64,000 nt of DNA from Rhizobium sp. R635 (GCF_002211285.1 NZ_LOKX01000005.1:1-64000); one strand, 5' to 3'. Shown: positions 33,999-43,299, numbered from the stretch's first letter. A program made the numbers and translations. Notes: generated from the sequence alone by a model not told the origin.

Positions 33999-34206
33999 GA
34001 CCGTCTCCTGCGGGAGGGAGCCCGCGCTCATACCGACAGTCTTCGTGATCACGGTAGTCATCAGCTTATGCGCCAAAACGGTATGCATAGCCATATTTGT
34101 GAGAGGTTTTGTGCGGTTTTGACAAAACCGGGGAGGAGGGCTTGGAAGGGATCATCGTGGAGATTCAAGGGGATGAGGGCCGCGCGGCACACCCTTCAGA
34201 AGTCCA

Positions 34207-35580
34207 TCATCCCTCCCTTGGCAGCCGAATCACGAACCCTGTGCCGGGGTGCCGGTTCTCGATATGCATCTCGGCTTTCAACTGCTGCACCAGCGCGCCG
34301 ACGATCTTCATGCCGAGGCTTTTTCCCTCATTCCCGGAGGCCGATAACTCAGGCGGCAGGCCTTTGCCGTCGTCGGCGACTTCGAGGCGGATCTCGGCGC
34401 CGATGCTGCGGGCGCTGACGGTGACGGCGCCTGCCGCATCGGGATAGGCGTGCTTGAAGGCGTTCGTCACCAGCTCGTTGACGAGAAGGGCGATCTGGAT
34501 GGCGCGGTCGGCGTCGATCATGCAGGGATCGGCGTCGACGGAGAGCCTGTGGCCGGAGACCGACTGCTGCAGGCGCTGGCAGAGGCTCGACAGGAAATCC
34601 GCCAGATCGACCGTTTCGATATGCGGCTGACGCCACAATTGGTCATGCACCTCGGCAATGGTTCCGACACGCGCCTCGGCATCGCGAAGCGCCCGGCAGA
34701 CCTCTTCCCGCCCGGCCGAACGAGCCTGCATGGCAAGCATGGCCGCGACCAGCGCCAGGCTGTTTTTGACGCGGTGGCTCATCTCGCGCAACATGATCTG
34801 CTGGAGTTCGTCGGCGAAATGACGCTCGGTATCGTCCCGCAGCACCTTGAGATAGCCGGCGCGCTGGGCGCGCAGCGGCATGGTCAATCCGCTGCCCCAG
34901 AATGTCGATCCGTCCTTACGCAGGTGAAACCGCTCGTTCTCAGCGCGGCCGCGCTCGAGCGCCGCCTCCATCTCGCGTTCCAGCGCGCCTCCGTCGCGAT
35001 CTTCCTCGACGAATAGAATGCGCGCATCGCGCTTGAGGATCTCGTCTTCCTCATAACCGAAGATCCGGCAGGCGCCGGTATTCCAGCTGATGATCAAACC
35101 GTCGCGGTCGAAGGCGAAGATCGCATAGTCGATAGCGCTTTTGAGAATGAGTTGAAGACGCTCTTCGCTGGCGCGCAGGGCTTCGTCCTGATGAAGCGTC
35201 TGCGTGCGGTCGCGAACGATTTTCATCAGGCCGTAGATCTCGCCGGCATCGTTGCGAAGCGGCATCATCAGCCCCGAAGCCCAGAACGAGCCGCCATCCT
35301 TCCTGACATGCCAGCGGTTGTCGCCGGCGCGGCCGGCAGCGAGCGCAAGCCTGATCTCCTTGAGCAGCGTCCCCGCAAGCTGATCCTCGAACGTAAAGAG
35401 GATGGCGCTGTTCTGGCCGACGATTTCGGCTGAGGAATAGCCGAAAAGGTTCTCCGCACCGGCGCTCCAGGTCACGATGGCGCCGTCGAGATCCATCGCG
35501 ACGATGGCATAATCCTGCGCGCTCTCGACGATGTGCCGGTAGATTTCCGTCTCATCGTTCGGAAGGGGATATTGGTCCAT
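34207..35580 (-). CDS. PAS-PAS sensor histidine kinase (HisKA_2 type)
   Basis: A 457-residue cytoplasmic kinase with two PAS domains (about residues 10-125 and 135-250; both have the RKDGGSFW / RKDGSTFW motif), then a HisKA_2-type dimerisation helix with MLREMSHRVKNSLALVAAML (H269), and an ATPase domain with LVNELVTNAFKHAYPDAAG and LEVADDGKGLPPE. No membrane segment is visible. Such kinases often feed PhyR-type stress signalling in alphaproteobacteria. It is divergent from the Crp/Fnr copy at 35798. I took the ATG at 35580. Confidence 0.85.
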   Translation of the reverse strand: MDQYPLPNDETEIYRHIVESAQDYAIVAMDLDGAIVTWSAGAENLFGYSSAEIVGQNSAILFTFEDQLAGTLLKEIRLALAAGRAGDNRWHVRKDGGSFWASGLMMPLRNDAGEIYGLMKIVRDRTQTLHQDEALRASEERLQLILKSAIDYAIFAFDRDGLIISWNTGACRIFGYEEDEILKRDARILFVEEDRDGGALEREMEAALERGRAENERFHLRKDGSTFWGSGLTMPLRAQRAGYLKVLRDDTERHFADELQQIMLREMSHRVKNSLALVAAMLAMQARSAGREEVCRALRDAEARVGTIAEVHDQLWRQPHIETVDLADFLSSLCQRLQQSVSGHRLSVDADPCMIDADRAIQIALLVNELVTNAFKHAYPDAAGAVTVSARSIGAEIRLEVADDGKGLPPELSASGNEGKSLGMKIVGALVQQLKAEMHIENRHPGTGFVIRLPREG

Positions 35581-35671
35581 GCCAGCCCGCTCCAGGAATT
35601 GCCGCCGATCAACATTAGCACTTGCTACAGTAATTTCCCGCGCTGTGCGCTTGCGTACAAAACCCGGTCGC

Positions 35672-35697
35672 GGAACCTTCCGCCGGGCATGCGAGTT
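35672..35697 (+). promoter_or_regulatory. EcfG/RpoE2-type stress promoter candidate
   Basis: GGAAC (35672-35676) is followed after 19 bases by TT (35696-35697), about 100 bases ahead of the fourth Crp/Fnr gene. Confidence 0.45.
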
Positions 35698-35797
35698 TAG
35701 GTCGGAGCGCCCTGCGAGTATACGGCCCGAGCGGACTTCCTGGCGCCGGCGGCTGGGACACGGAGCCGTGCTCTTGCCAGATGGAGCGGGCAAGGCC

Positions 35798-36565
35798 ATG
35801 CGACCTTTCGAAAGCGAAAACCTCATTCTGTGCCAGCTCGCCGATCCGGAGTTTCTGGCGCTCGAGCGCATATGGGAGCCGCTCATTCTCCCGCGCGCTT
35901 TCGAACTCGTGCATTTCGGCATGCCGGTCAGCCACTATTATTTCCTGGAGAACGGCATCGCTTCCATGGTGGCGACGAGCCCGGAGGGCAGGAAGGCCGA
36001 GATCGGCGTGCTCGGCCGGGACGGCATGTCGCCGCCTGCGTTCACCGTGGATGCGGAGCGGTTTTCGTTCGACGTGATGATGCAGATCGGCGGCCATGGA
36101 CATCGCGTGGAAGCCGGCGCCCTGACGGGCTTCCTGGCCGAGCGGCCCGCCATCCGCCGGCTGCTTTCGCATTCCCTTCACACCTTCTTCAAGCAGGTCG
36201 CCAACACCGCGCTTTCCAACGCCGTTCACAAGATCGACGTCCGCCTGGCGAAATGGATCCTGATGTGCCACGACCGGCTGGAAGGCGAGGAGATCGAAAT
36301 CACCCACGAATATATGGCGACGATGCTCGGCGTGCGGCGCTCCAGCGTCACCGACGCCCTGCATGTGCTGGAAGGCGAACATCTCATCTATTCCACTCGC
36401 GGCCTGGTGGTCATCCGCAACCGGACTTCCCTCGAAGCCTTCGCGGCCGATGCCTATGACGTCCCCGGCATAACGGGGCGCGACTGGTCGCGGACCGGCC
36501 GTCATGCTCTCGCCATGATCCGCCCGCCGGCCCAACGGCGGCAGGCCTCGGCCTCTCCTGTCTGA
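35798..36565 (+). CDS. Crp/Fnr-family transcriptional regulator
   Basis: A 255-residue Crp/Fnr protein, the fourth paralogue. The sensor has YYFLENGIASMVATSPEGRK and IGVLGRDGMSPPAFTV; the winged helix has EITHEYMATMLGVRRSSVTD followed by LHVLEGEHLIYS. A longer tail than in the others (ending QRRQASASPV) follows. I chose the ATG at 35798; the open frame continues upstream to 35579, overlapping the kinase start, but that part looks non-coding. A stress-type promoter candidate is upstream. Confidence 0.85.
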   Translation: MRPFESENLILCQLADPEFLALERIWEPLILPRAFELVHFGMPVSHYYFLENGIASMVATSPEGRKAEIGVLGRDGMSPPAFTVDAERFSFDVMMQIGGHGHRVEAGALTGFLAERPAIRRLLSHSLHTFFKQVANTALSNAVHKIDVRLAKWILMCHDRLEGEEIEITHEYMATMLGVRRSSVTDALHVLEGEHLIYSTRGLVVIRNRTSLEAFAADAYDVPGITGRDWSRTGRHALAMIRPPAQRRQASASPV

Positions 36566-36618
36566 GTTTCATGCGGCGCATTGACGCACAACCCGCGCGG
36601 TGATATCCATGGCTCAAT

Positions 36619-36637
36619 TGGTCAGGCCAGTTGACCA
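36619..36637. promoter_or_regulatory. FadR/GntR-type operator candidate
   Basis: TGGTCA (36619-36624) and TGACCA (36632-36637) form an inverted repeat with a 7-base spacer, the shape of GntR/FadR-family sites. It lies about 40 bases ahead of the GntR gene and so probably autoregulates the TRAP operon. Confidence 0.6.
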
Positions 36638-36674
36638 GATGCGCGCTTGAGGAGAAGCCGCCGGGGAGGCCAGA

Positions 36675-37433
36675 ATGTTTTCGCCCGTTGAATCGCGCCG
36701 CCTCTACAGGCAGGTGGCGGATCAGATTCGTTCGATGATATCAGGCGGCGAGCTCGTCGTCGGCCAGAAGCTGCCGGCCGAGCGGGAGCTTGCGGATCAA
36801 CTATCCGTGTCGCGCCCGACCGTGCGCGAGGCGCTGATCGTTCTCGAAGTCGAGGGCCTCGTCAACATCCGCATGGGCTCCGGCATCTATGTGGTGCGCC
36901 GGCACGCCGTCAGCATGGCGGCGAGCGAAAGCGAGCCGGTGGAGGGGCCTTTCGAACTGCTGCAGGCGCGCGCCATCATCGAATGCGCCATCGCCGAGGA
37001 AGCCGCGACCCGGGCAAGGCCGGAAGATATCGCCGTGCTCGACGAAGCGCTGACGCGCATGAGCGGCGGCGTCAACGATGCCGCGACCGTGCTCGCCGCC
37101 GACCGCGCCTTCCACACCGGCATTGCCGCCATTGTCGGCAATGCGACGCTGATCCGCGTGACGGGTGAGATGTTCGACATGCGCATGACCCCTTATTTCG
37201 CCAAGCTCGCCAGCCATTTCGAGGGGCCGACGACATGGCGCAGCGCCGTGGACGAGCACCGGGCCATCCGCGATGCGATCGCATCAGGCGACGCGGCAGG
37301 CGCGAAGGCTGCGATGCGCAGCCATCTCACCCTATCGCAGAAGAGATTTTCCGAGAGCTTCGGGGAGGAGTTTTCGGGAGAGGAGGAGCGCGGCCGCGAC
37401 AAGGCGGCCGCGAAAGGAGCCATCAAGACTTAA
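36675..37433 (+). CDS. GntR-family (FadR/FCD) transcriptional regulator
   Basis: A 252-residue FadR-subfamily regulator. The winged helix is at about residues 10-75 (LYRQVADQIRSMISGGEL, LPAERELADQLSVSRPTVRE), and the all-helical FCD effector domain follows, with histidines and an aspartate typical of metal-bound ligand pockets (ADRAFHTGIA; MRSHLTLSQKRF). It leads the TRAP transporter and dehydrogenase operon, 24 bases from the binding-protein start, so it probably senses the imported sugar acid. An inverted repeat operator lies upstream. Confidence 0.85.
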   Translation: MFSPVESRRLYRQVADQIRSMISGGELVVGQKLPAERELADQLSVSRPTVREALIVLEVEGLVNIRMGSGIYVVRRHAVSMAASESEPVEGPFELLQARAIIECAIAEEAATRARPEDIAVLDEALTRMSGGVNDAATVLAADRAFHTGIAAIVGNATLIRVTGEMFDMRMTPYFAKLASHFEGPTTWRSAVDEHRAIRDAIASGDAAGAKAAMRSHLTLSQKRFSESFGEEFSGEEERGRDKAAAKGAIKT

Positions 37434-37457
37434 ACCCGAGCTCGGGAGGAGAGAGCA

Positions 37458-38432
37458 ATGAAGATGAGACTGGCAACGATACTTTGCACCGCAGCCGCGA
37501 TCATGGCGACGACGGCGGTCGCGCACGCCCAGACGGTGTTGAAATGGGCGCATGTCTATGAAACCTCGGAGCCCTTCCACACGGATTCCGTCTGGGCCGC
37601 GGAAGAGATCGCCAAGCGCACCGACGGGCGCTACAAGATCGAGGTCTATCCGGCCTCGCAGCTCGGCAAGGAAGCCGACATCAACCAGGGCCTCAAGCTC
37701 GGCACGGTCGACATCATCATCTCGGGATCGAGCTTTGCCGCGCGCGAATACAAGCCGATCGGCGTCACCTACTTCCCCTATATCTTCCGCAACCCCGATC
37801 ACCTGATCGCCTATACGAAGAGCGACGTCTTCAAACGTCTCGCCAAGGGCTATGAGGACAAGTCCGGCAACCACATCGCCGCCGTCAGCTATTACGGCAC
37901 GCGCCATACGACCTCGAACAAGCCGATCGCCAAATGCGCCGACATGCAGGGCCTGAAGATCCGCGTGCCCGACGTCCCGGCCTATCTCGCCATGCCGCGC
38001 GCCTGCGGCGCCAACACGACGCCGATCGCCTTCGCCGAAGTCTATCTCGCTCTGCAGAACGGCACGGTCGAGGCGCAGGAAAACCCGCTGACGACGATCG
38101 AGGCGAAGAAGTTCTACGAAGTCCAGAAGAACATCATCCTCACCGGCCACATCGTCGATCACCTGAACACGGTGATCTCGAAGACGCGCTGGGCGAGCCT
38201 TTCCGACGAGGACAAGAAGATCTTCGGCGAAGTGATGCAGGAGGCCGCCGAGCGCACGACCAAGACGATCGCCGGCAAGGAAAACAGCCTCGTCACCACC
38301 TTCAAGGAAAAGGGCATCAACGTCACCGAAGTCGATAAAGCAGACTTCGAAAAGACCGTGATGGAAAAGGTCAAGTTCGAGTACTTCGGCTACGAGAAGG
38401 CGGATTGGGAAGCGATCCGGGCGATTCAGTAG
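37458..38432 (+). CDS. dctP: TRAP transporter solute-binding protein (DctP)
   Basis: A 324-residue periplasmic TRAP binding protein with a signal peptide (about residues 1-24, ending VAHAQ). The family pattern is clear: a DLKLG/GLKLGTVDIIISG segment, the conserved arginine region in GLKIRVPDVPAY, and AFAEVYLALQNGTVEAQENP, the TRAP DctP signature. Together with the small and large permeases it imports an organic acid using the sodium gradient. The regulator and the following L-idonate-type dehydrogenase suggest a sugar acid ligand. Confidence 0.9.
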   Translation: MKMRLATILCTAAAIMATTAVAHAQTVLKWAHVYETSEPFHTDSVWAAEEIAKRTDGRYKIEVYPASQLGKEADINQGLKLGTVDIIISGSSFAAREYKPIGVTYFPYIFRNPDHLIAYTKSDVFKRLAKGYEDKSGNHIAAVSYYGTRHTTSNKPIAKCADMQGLKIRVPDVPAYLAMPRACGANTTPIAFAEVYLALQNGTVEAQENPLTTIEAKKFYEVQKNIILTGHIVDHLNTVISKTRWASLSDEDKKIFGEVMQEAAERTTKTIAGKENSLVTTFKEKGINVTEVDKADFEKTVMEKVKFEYFGYEKADWEAIRAIQ

Positions 38433-38492
38433 GAGCCACGGGGCGCGGCGTTTCGGCGTCGCGTCCTCTAGATTGCTGGCAAAGACCGCCAA

Positions 38493-38541
38493 CCTCTCTT
38501 TCGTCATCCTCGGCCTTGTGCCGAGGATGACGAAAGAGAGG
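38493..38541. repeat. Perfect 22-bp stem intergenic hairpin repeat
   Basis: Left arm 38493-38514 pairs without mismatch with 38520-38541 around the loop CTTGT; both arms include CTCTCTTTCGTCATCC in opposite orientation. It sits between the DctP and DctQ genes, where such hairpins often stabilise or reduce downstream expression. The core recurs at 126-146. Confidence 0.75.
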
Positions 38542-38614
38542 AGCGAGCTCAGCAGTACAAAAAGGCGCCGCCACACGCCGCGCCTTCCTTCTCCCAACCG
38601 GAACAAGGCCGATC

Positions 38615-39187
38615 ATGTCGCAAGAAATTCACACGCCAATCACGGCCGAGGAAATCGGTCACGAATTCGAAGGGCATGCGCCGACGGCGAACGTCGCGGA
38701 TTATGCCGTCGAGGACTGGATCACGCTGATCGTCTTCTGGCTGATGGCGGGCTGCGTCTTCCTGCAGTTCTTCACGCGTTATGTGCTGAACGACAGCTAT
38801 GCCTGGACGGAGGAGATCGCCATCAACTGCCTGATCGGCGTCGTCTTCCTCGGTTCCGCCATGTGCGTGCGCATGTCGCGGCATATCCAGGTTGACGTCT
38901 TCTATCACTATATGCCGGCGGGGCTGGCGCGCGTGCTCGCCACCTTCGTCGATATCGTCCGCATCGGCTTCTTCGCCTATGGCTGCTACTTGATGTGGCG
39001 CTACGTCGAGATCGTCGCCGACGAGCAGATGGTCACCGTCGAACTGCCGCGCAACATCGTCTTCTACTCCGTTCTCGTCGCCTTCGTGCTGATGCTGATC
39101 CGCGCGGTCATCGTCTTCATCGCCAATATGCGCCGCGGCTATTCCGTTCTGGAGCGGCCCGAAGAATTCCAGACTGTGGAAGGGTGA
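38615..39187 (+). CDS. dctQ: TRAP transporter small permease (DctQ)
   Basis: A 190-residue membrane protein with four hydrophobic segments (near LIVFWLMAGCVFLQFFTRYV, CLIGVVFLGSAMCVRM, ATFVDIVRIGFFAYG and FYSVLVAFVLMLIRAVIVF), the DctQ topology, including the conserved FTRYVLNDSYAWTEEIAI region. An N-terminal stretch of about 35 residues is longer than in many DctQ proteins. It ends 4 bases before the large permease starts, so the two are co-translated. Confidence 0.88.
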   Translation: MSQEIHTPITAEEIGHEFEGHAPTANVADYAVEDWITLIVFWLMAGCVFLQFFTRYVLNDSYAWTEEIAINCLIGVVFLGSAMCVRMSRHIQVDVFYHYMPAGLARVLATFVDIVRIGFFAYGCYLMWRYVEIVADEQMVTVELPRNIVFYSVLVAFVLMLIRAVIVFIANMRRGYSVLERPEEFQTVEG

Positions 39188-39191
39188 TCCG

Positions 39192-40598
39192 ATGCTGCTG
39201 CTTCTTGGTTCGTTTCTGGTTCTGATGCTGATCGGCGTGCCCGTCGCCATCTCGATGGCCGTCGCATCCGTGCTCTATATCGTGCTTTACGGCGTCGCGC
39301 CCGATATCATCGTCGCCCAGCGCATGATCGCCGGCGTCGAAAGCTTTCCACTGCTCGCCGTGCCCTTCTTCATCCTGGCGGGCAACCTGATGAATTCCGC
39401 CGGCGTCACCGGCCGCATCTATTCCTTCGCCGTCGCCCTCGTCGGCTGGATGAAGGGCGGGCTGGCGCAGGTCAACATCATCGGCTCGGTCATCTTCTCC
39501 GGCATGTCCGGCACCGCACTCGCCGATGCCGCCGGCATCGGCACGATCGAGATCAAGGCGATGAAGGATCACGGCTATCCGGTCGAGGCGGCGGTCGGCG
39601 TCACGGCAGCCTCGGCCACCCTCGGGCCGATCTTCCCGCCGTCCCTGCCTTTCGTCATCTACGGCATGATGGCGAACGTCTCGATCGGCGCTCTCTTCAT
39701 GGCCGGCATCGTGCCCGGCGTCGTCATGACGCTGCTGATGATGATCACCGTCGCCGCCTTCGCCTACAAGAAGCGCTGGGGCTCCGACGCGCCCTTCGAC
39801 GTGCGCCAGCTGCTGTCGGCGGGGATGGAAATCGTCGTCGTCCTGATGGTGCCTGTCGCGATCTATCTGATGATGCGCGCCGGACTTTCGATGAATGCCG
39901 CGGCAGGTATTGCGCTCCTCGTGCTTCTGGCGCTCGACTGGTATTTCAGCTTTTCCGCCGTCATGGCGCTGATGACCCCGGTCATCCTGATCGGCGGCAT
40001 GACGATGGGCTGGTTCACGCCGACGGAGGCCGCCGTCGCCGCCGTGCTCTGGTCGCTGTTCCTCGGCCTCGTGCGCTACCGCACGATGACGCTTTCGACG
40101 CTCGCCAAGGCAAGCTTCGATACGATCGAGACGACGGCGTCGGTGCTCTTCATCGTCACGGCGGCTTCCGTCTTCGCGTGGCTGCTGACGGTGAGCCAGG
40201 CCGCGCAGCTGCTCTCCGATGCGATCCTGTCGATCACCGACAACAAATGGGTCTTCCTGATCCTGGTGAACCTCCTGATGCTCTTCGTCGGCTGCTTCCT
40301 GGATACGATCGCCGCGATCACCATCCTCGTGCCGATCCTTCTGCCCATCGTCGCGAGGTTCGGCATCGATCCGGTTCAGTTCGGCCTCATCATGACGCTG
40401 AACCTGATGATCGGCCTGTTGCATCCGCCGCTCGGCATGGTGCTCTTCGTGCTGTCGCGGGTGGCGAAACTGTCGGTCGAACGCACGACCATGGCGATCC
40501 TGCCCTGGCTGCTGCCGCTCTTCCTGGCGCTGATCCTGATCACCTTCGTGCCGGCCATATCGCTCTGGCTGCCGGAGCAGGTCGGGCTGTTGAGATAG
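39192..40598 (+). CDS. dctM: TRAP transporter large permease (DctM)
   Basis: A 468-residue polytopic protein, somewhat longer than the usual 425 or so. Family motifs are present: FPLLAVPFFILAGNLMNSAG, MSGTALADAAGIG, a conserved ASATLGPIFPPSLPFVIYG, and FTPTEAAVAAVLW. It forms the substrate channel with DctQ. The extra length seems to lie in the central membrane region (around residues 230-270), where an added hydrophobic pair is visible (AAAGIALLVLLALDWYFSF). It is followed 10 bases later by the dehydrogenase gene. Confidence 0.88.
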   Translation: MLLLLGSFLVLMLIGVPVAISMAVASVLYIVLYGVAPDIIVAQRMIAGVESFPLLAVPFFILAGNLMNSAGVTGRIYSFAVALVGWMKGGLAQVNIIGSVIFSGMSGTALADAAGIGTIEIKAMKDHGYPVEAAVGVTAASATLGPIFPPSLPFVIYGMMANVSIGALFMAGIVPGVVMTLLMMITVAAFAYKKRWGSDAPFDVRQLLSAGMEIVVVLMVPVAIYLMMRAGLSMNAAAGIALLVLLALDWYFSFSAVMALMTPVILIGGMTMGWFTPTEAAVAAVLWSLFLGLVRYRTMTLSTLAKASFDTIETTASVLFIVTAASVFAWLLTVSQAAQLLSDAILSITDNKWVFLILVNLLMLFVGCFLDTIAAITILVPILLPIVARFGIDPVQFGLIMTLNLMIGLLHPPLGMVLFVLSRVAKLSVERTTMAILPWLLPLFLALILITFVPAISLWLPEQVGLLR

Positions 40599-40608
40599 GA
40601 GGGTCAAG

Positions 40609-41643
40609 ATGCAGACGCGTCTGGCACGGCTTTACCAGAAGGGCGACCTCAGGGTCGAAACCGACAGCGTTCCGGCCCCCGGTCCGGGCGAGGTGCTTCT
40701 CAAGATGGCGGCCGCAGGCATCTGCGGCTCCGACCTGCATTATTACCAGGATGGCGGTTTCGGGCCGGTCAGGGTGCGCGAGCCGATCATACCGGGCCAC
40801 GAAGCCTCGGGCACGGTCAGCCAGGCGGGCGAGGGGGTTAACCTCAAAGCCGGCACGCTGGTCGCGGTCAATCCGAGCCAGCCCTGCGGCCATTGCGAAT
40901 ATTGCGGCAAGGGTCTGCCGATCCACTGCCTCGACATGCGCTTCATGGGCAGCGCGATGCGCCTGCCGCATGAGCAGGGCATGTTCCGGGAATGGCTGGT
41001 CGTGCCGGCCAGGCAATGTTTCGAAGTCGGAGCCGCGACGACGGCCGCGGAAGCGGCCTGCAGCGAGCCGCTGTCCGTCTGCCTGCATGCGGCATCGCGC
41101 GCCGGCGAGATATCCGGCAAACGCGTCCTCGTCACCGGCGCCGGCCCGATCGGCTGCCTGATGGTTGCCGCCGCCCGCCATCATGGCGCGGCCGAGATCG
41201 TCGTGACCGACCTTGCCGATGCGGCGCTGCAAAGAGCCAGGGCGATGGGCGCCAGCCGCACCATCAATGTTTCCGAAGGGACTGCCGCACTTGCCGAATT
41301 CGAGAAGGGCAAAGGCTATTTCGATCTCGTCTTCGAATGCTCGGCCGCAGCCCCCGCCATCCGCAGCGCGATTGCGGCGATCCGGCCGCGCGGCACGATC
41401 GTCCAGGTCGGCGTCACCGGCGAGATCCCGATCCCGCTCAACGCCATCGTCGGCAAGGAGCTGCAGATCCACGGCACACAGCGCTTCCACGAGGAATTCG
41501 CCACCGCCGTCGCGCTGATCGCGAGCCGCAAGATCGACGTCCGCCCGATCATCAGCCACAGCCTGCCGCTGGAAGAGGCGAACACAGCCTTCGCCCTTGC
41601 GGGCGACCGCACGGCGGCCTGTAAGGTGCAGCTTACGTTTTAG
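40609..41643 (+). CDS. idnD: L-idonate 5-dehydrogenase-like zinc MDR
   Basis: A 344-residue zinc-containing medium-chain dehydrogenase. Catalytic zinc ligands are in GICGSDLHYY and IIPGHEASG; the structural zinc lobe is PCGHCEYCGKGLPIHC; the NAD motif is GAGPIGCLM. Overall pattern (HYYQDGGFG and VREPIIPGHE) matches L-idonate 5-dehydrogenase, which oxidises L-idonate to 5-keto-D-gluconate. Its place at the end of a TRAP operon supports sugar-acid catabolism. Substrate assignment is by homology only. Confidence 0.8.
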   Translation: MQTRLARLYQKGDLRVETDSVPAPGPGEVLLKMAAAGICGSDLHYYQDGGFGPVRVREPIIPGHEASGTVSQAGEGVNLKAGTLVAVNPSQPCGHCEYCGKGLPIHCLDMRFMGSAMRLPHEQGMFREWLVVPARQCFEVGAATTAAEAACSEPLSVCLHAASRAGEISGKRVLVTGAGPIGCLMVAAARHHGAAEIVVTDLADAALQRARAMGASRTINVSEGTAALAEFEKGKGYFDLVFECSAAAPAIRSAIAAIRPRGTIVQVGVTGEIPIPLNAIVGKELQIHGTQRFHEEFATAVALIASRKIDVRPIISHSLPLEEANTAFALAGDRTAACKVQLTF

Positions 41644-41970
41644 CCTGTTGCCAACTCGGCCACCAGGGACGAAGGCTGCTCTTCCGGCGCCGATGGCTCA
41701 GCACCTCTGAAGCTCGCTTTAGGCGATCGGCCTCATCGAATGGAACAAGGCGATCCAAGCCCCTGCCTTGCAACGAGTCCGACTGAGAGAACAGCCACCG
41801 ATCATACATGCCTCCGTGGAGCGATCACGTAACATCTACCAATGCGAGCAGATTTCAAAATGTATATCTTTTGATTGCATTTTATAAATTTCTTTCAGCC
41901 GCTGTTAGAGGAATCGGCGCCATCATCGCGTGTATTGCTTGTAATTACTCCTAAAACTAGTGAGTAGGCG
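41644..41970. other. AT-rich intergenic region ahead of the tandem paralogues
   Basis: About 330 bases separate the TRAP operon from the first unknown paralogue. Positions 41850-41960 are clearly A/T-richer than anything around (for instance GATTGCATTTTATAAATTTC), probably the promoter of the paralogue pair. I see no gene and no clear sigma-70 or stress consensus. Confidence 0.5.
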
Positions 41971-43233
41971 ATGGCGACCACCTTTCAGTTTGCCCTTGGC
42001 TCAGCCTTGAGTGGCGTGCCTTGGAATTCCACCGGCCAGGCGCTTCTGCAGGATGGAATGCAGGGCGCTAACGGCACCTCGCTATTCTTCGCGGCACAAA
42101 ACGCAGTTGCCGCTTTGGTCAAAGTGCTCAACAGCGGGGAGATCGATTGGAGCCAAGGTAGCGACGAGAACAACAACCCCACCTGGAACGCGTGCCTGCA
42201 AACTGGGCTTTTTACGCTCGGGATCACCCTCGTGGCCGCGGCCGATTCCGATATTTTGGGCGGCAATACCTTGCCCCCGGTCTTTAGTTGGCAAGGTAAC
42301 GACTACAATGTCGTCGGTACTTTCACCGGCACCGTGACCATCAACGATACTTCGGTCTGGATGATCCAGGTTCCCGTAGGCCTTGCGTCGACGGTCGCAG
42401 TTACGGCTCTCGCAAGCTACGCCTGGGCAGGACTTATCTCTCCTCTCCTCAATGGCTTCTACCAAGGAGTAAAATCCTGCTTTGCTCAAGCCGACGGCAT
42501 TGCTTCGGCCGAGGATGCCGCAGCGGCGAGCGAAGAAGCGGCGGCCGAAGCTGCCGTCGAGGAAACCGCCGTGGAGGATGCCGTTGTCAGCCTTGAAACC
42601 GGCGGCGCGGCCTTCATAGCGATCATCCTCATCGCAGCGATACCACTTCTCCTCGCCGCATTGGACCACACCACATACCATAATCTGCGACTCTATAACC
42701 TGACACCCTATCAAGTGGTTTGGCAGACGCCGGCCATCTATGGAAACGAAGCCACGCTGATATCGATGCCGGTTTCCGGCGACGGATCCGGCGCGTGGGA
42801 TTTCACCGTGCCCCCGCTCGGGTCGGTGTCTCCTCCGGGCGGGGCAAGCATCGACGTTGCGACCGAGGCTGGCTTTGCGTTCGCGAGCACGAGCGGATTT
42901 GCAGGTTTCGCCTATGTGCTGCCTATGACGCTCATTGACCCTTCGTCCGGCGCGGTGCTGGCTGAGGCCGCAGCCCTGTTCGATCTTCCATGGGGCGCGC
43001 ATAACTCGCTGTACGGAAGCTTCGACGAGACAAATCCCGAATATTTGTTTGAGAGATGGGACGGCGCGCTCAAGCAAACCCAATATTCCGTGAACACCGA
43101 GATTTCCGGGGCCAGCGTCACGATGACACTGACCTACGACTCCATCTCGGGCGAGCAAACGGCTCCCAACGGCCAGTCGGCCTACCTCTACAATTCCCTG
43201 CTCGTCTTTTCGGTCACTTCAGCGAGTTCCTGA
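41971..43233 (+). CDS. Unknown large protein with central membrane helix, tandem paralogue A
   Basis: A 420-residue protein that I do not recognise. No signal peptide. Domains as seen: an N-terminal beta-rich part with QALLQDGMQGANGTSLFFAA and DYNVVGTFTGTVTINDTSVW (about 20-135); two amphipathic or hydrophobic helices (about 137-165); an Ala/Glu-rich helix (about 174-207); a membrane helix GGAAFIAIILIAAIPLLLAA (211-230); and a C-terminal beta-rich domain (about 237-420) starting LRLYNLTPYQVVWQTP. It is about one-third identical in pattern to the following gene. The layout (soluble domain, hydrophobic helix pair, sandwich-like domain opening YNLTPY) recalls pore-forming or membrane-inserting proteins, but that is inference. 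Confidence 0.8.
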   Translation: MATTFQFALGSALSGVPWNSTGQALLQDGMQGANGTSLFFAAQNAVAALVKVLNSGEIDWSQGSDENNNPTWNACLQTGLFTLGITLVAAADSDILGGNTLPPVFSWQGNDYNVVGTFTGTVTINDTSVWMIQVPVGLASTVAVTALASYAWAGLISPLLNGFYQGVKSCFAQADGIASAEDAAAASEEAAAEAAVEETAVEDAVVSLETGGAAFIAIILIAAIPLLLAALDHTTYHNLRLYNLTPYQVVWQTPAIYGNEATLISMPVSGDGSGAWDFTVPPLGSVSPPGGASIDVATEAGFAFASTSGFAGFAYVLPMTLIDPSSGAVLAEAAALFDLPWGAHNSLYGSFDETNPEYLFERWDGALKQTQYSVNTEISGASVTMTLTYDSISGEQTAPNGQSAYLYNSLLVFSVTSASS

Positions 43234-43299
43234 ACGATCACGCGGCCTCTTCGCGTGCCTATGCCTATTTCTTTGTCCAGCCAAGGGTAGGAGGCCCTC

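Noticed and set aside
39117-40607. Minus-strand 496-residue frame opposite DctM
   Set aside because: H/D/R-rich antisense artefact of a hydrophobic membrane gene in GC-rich DNA.
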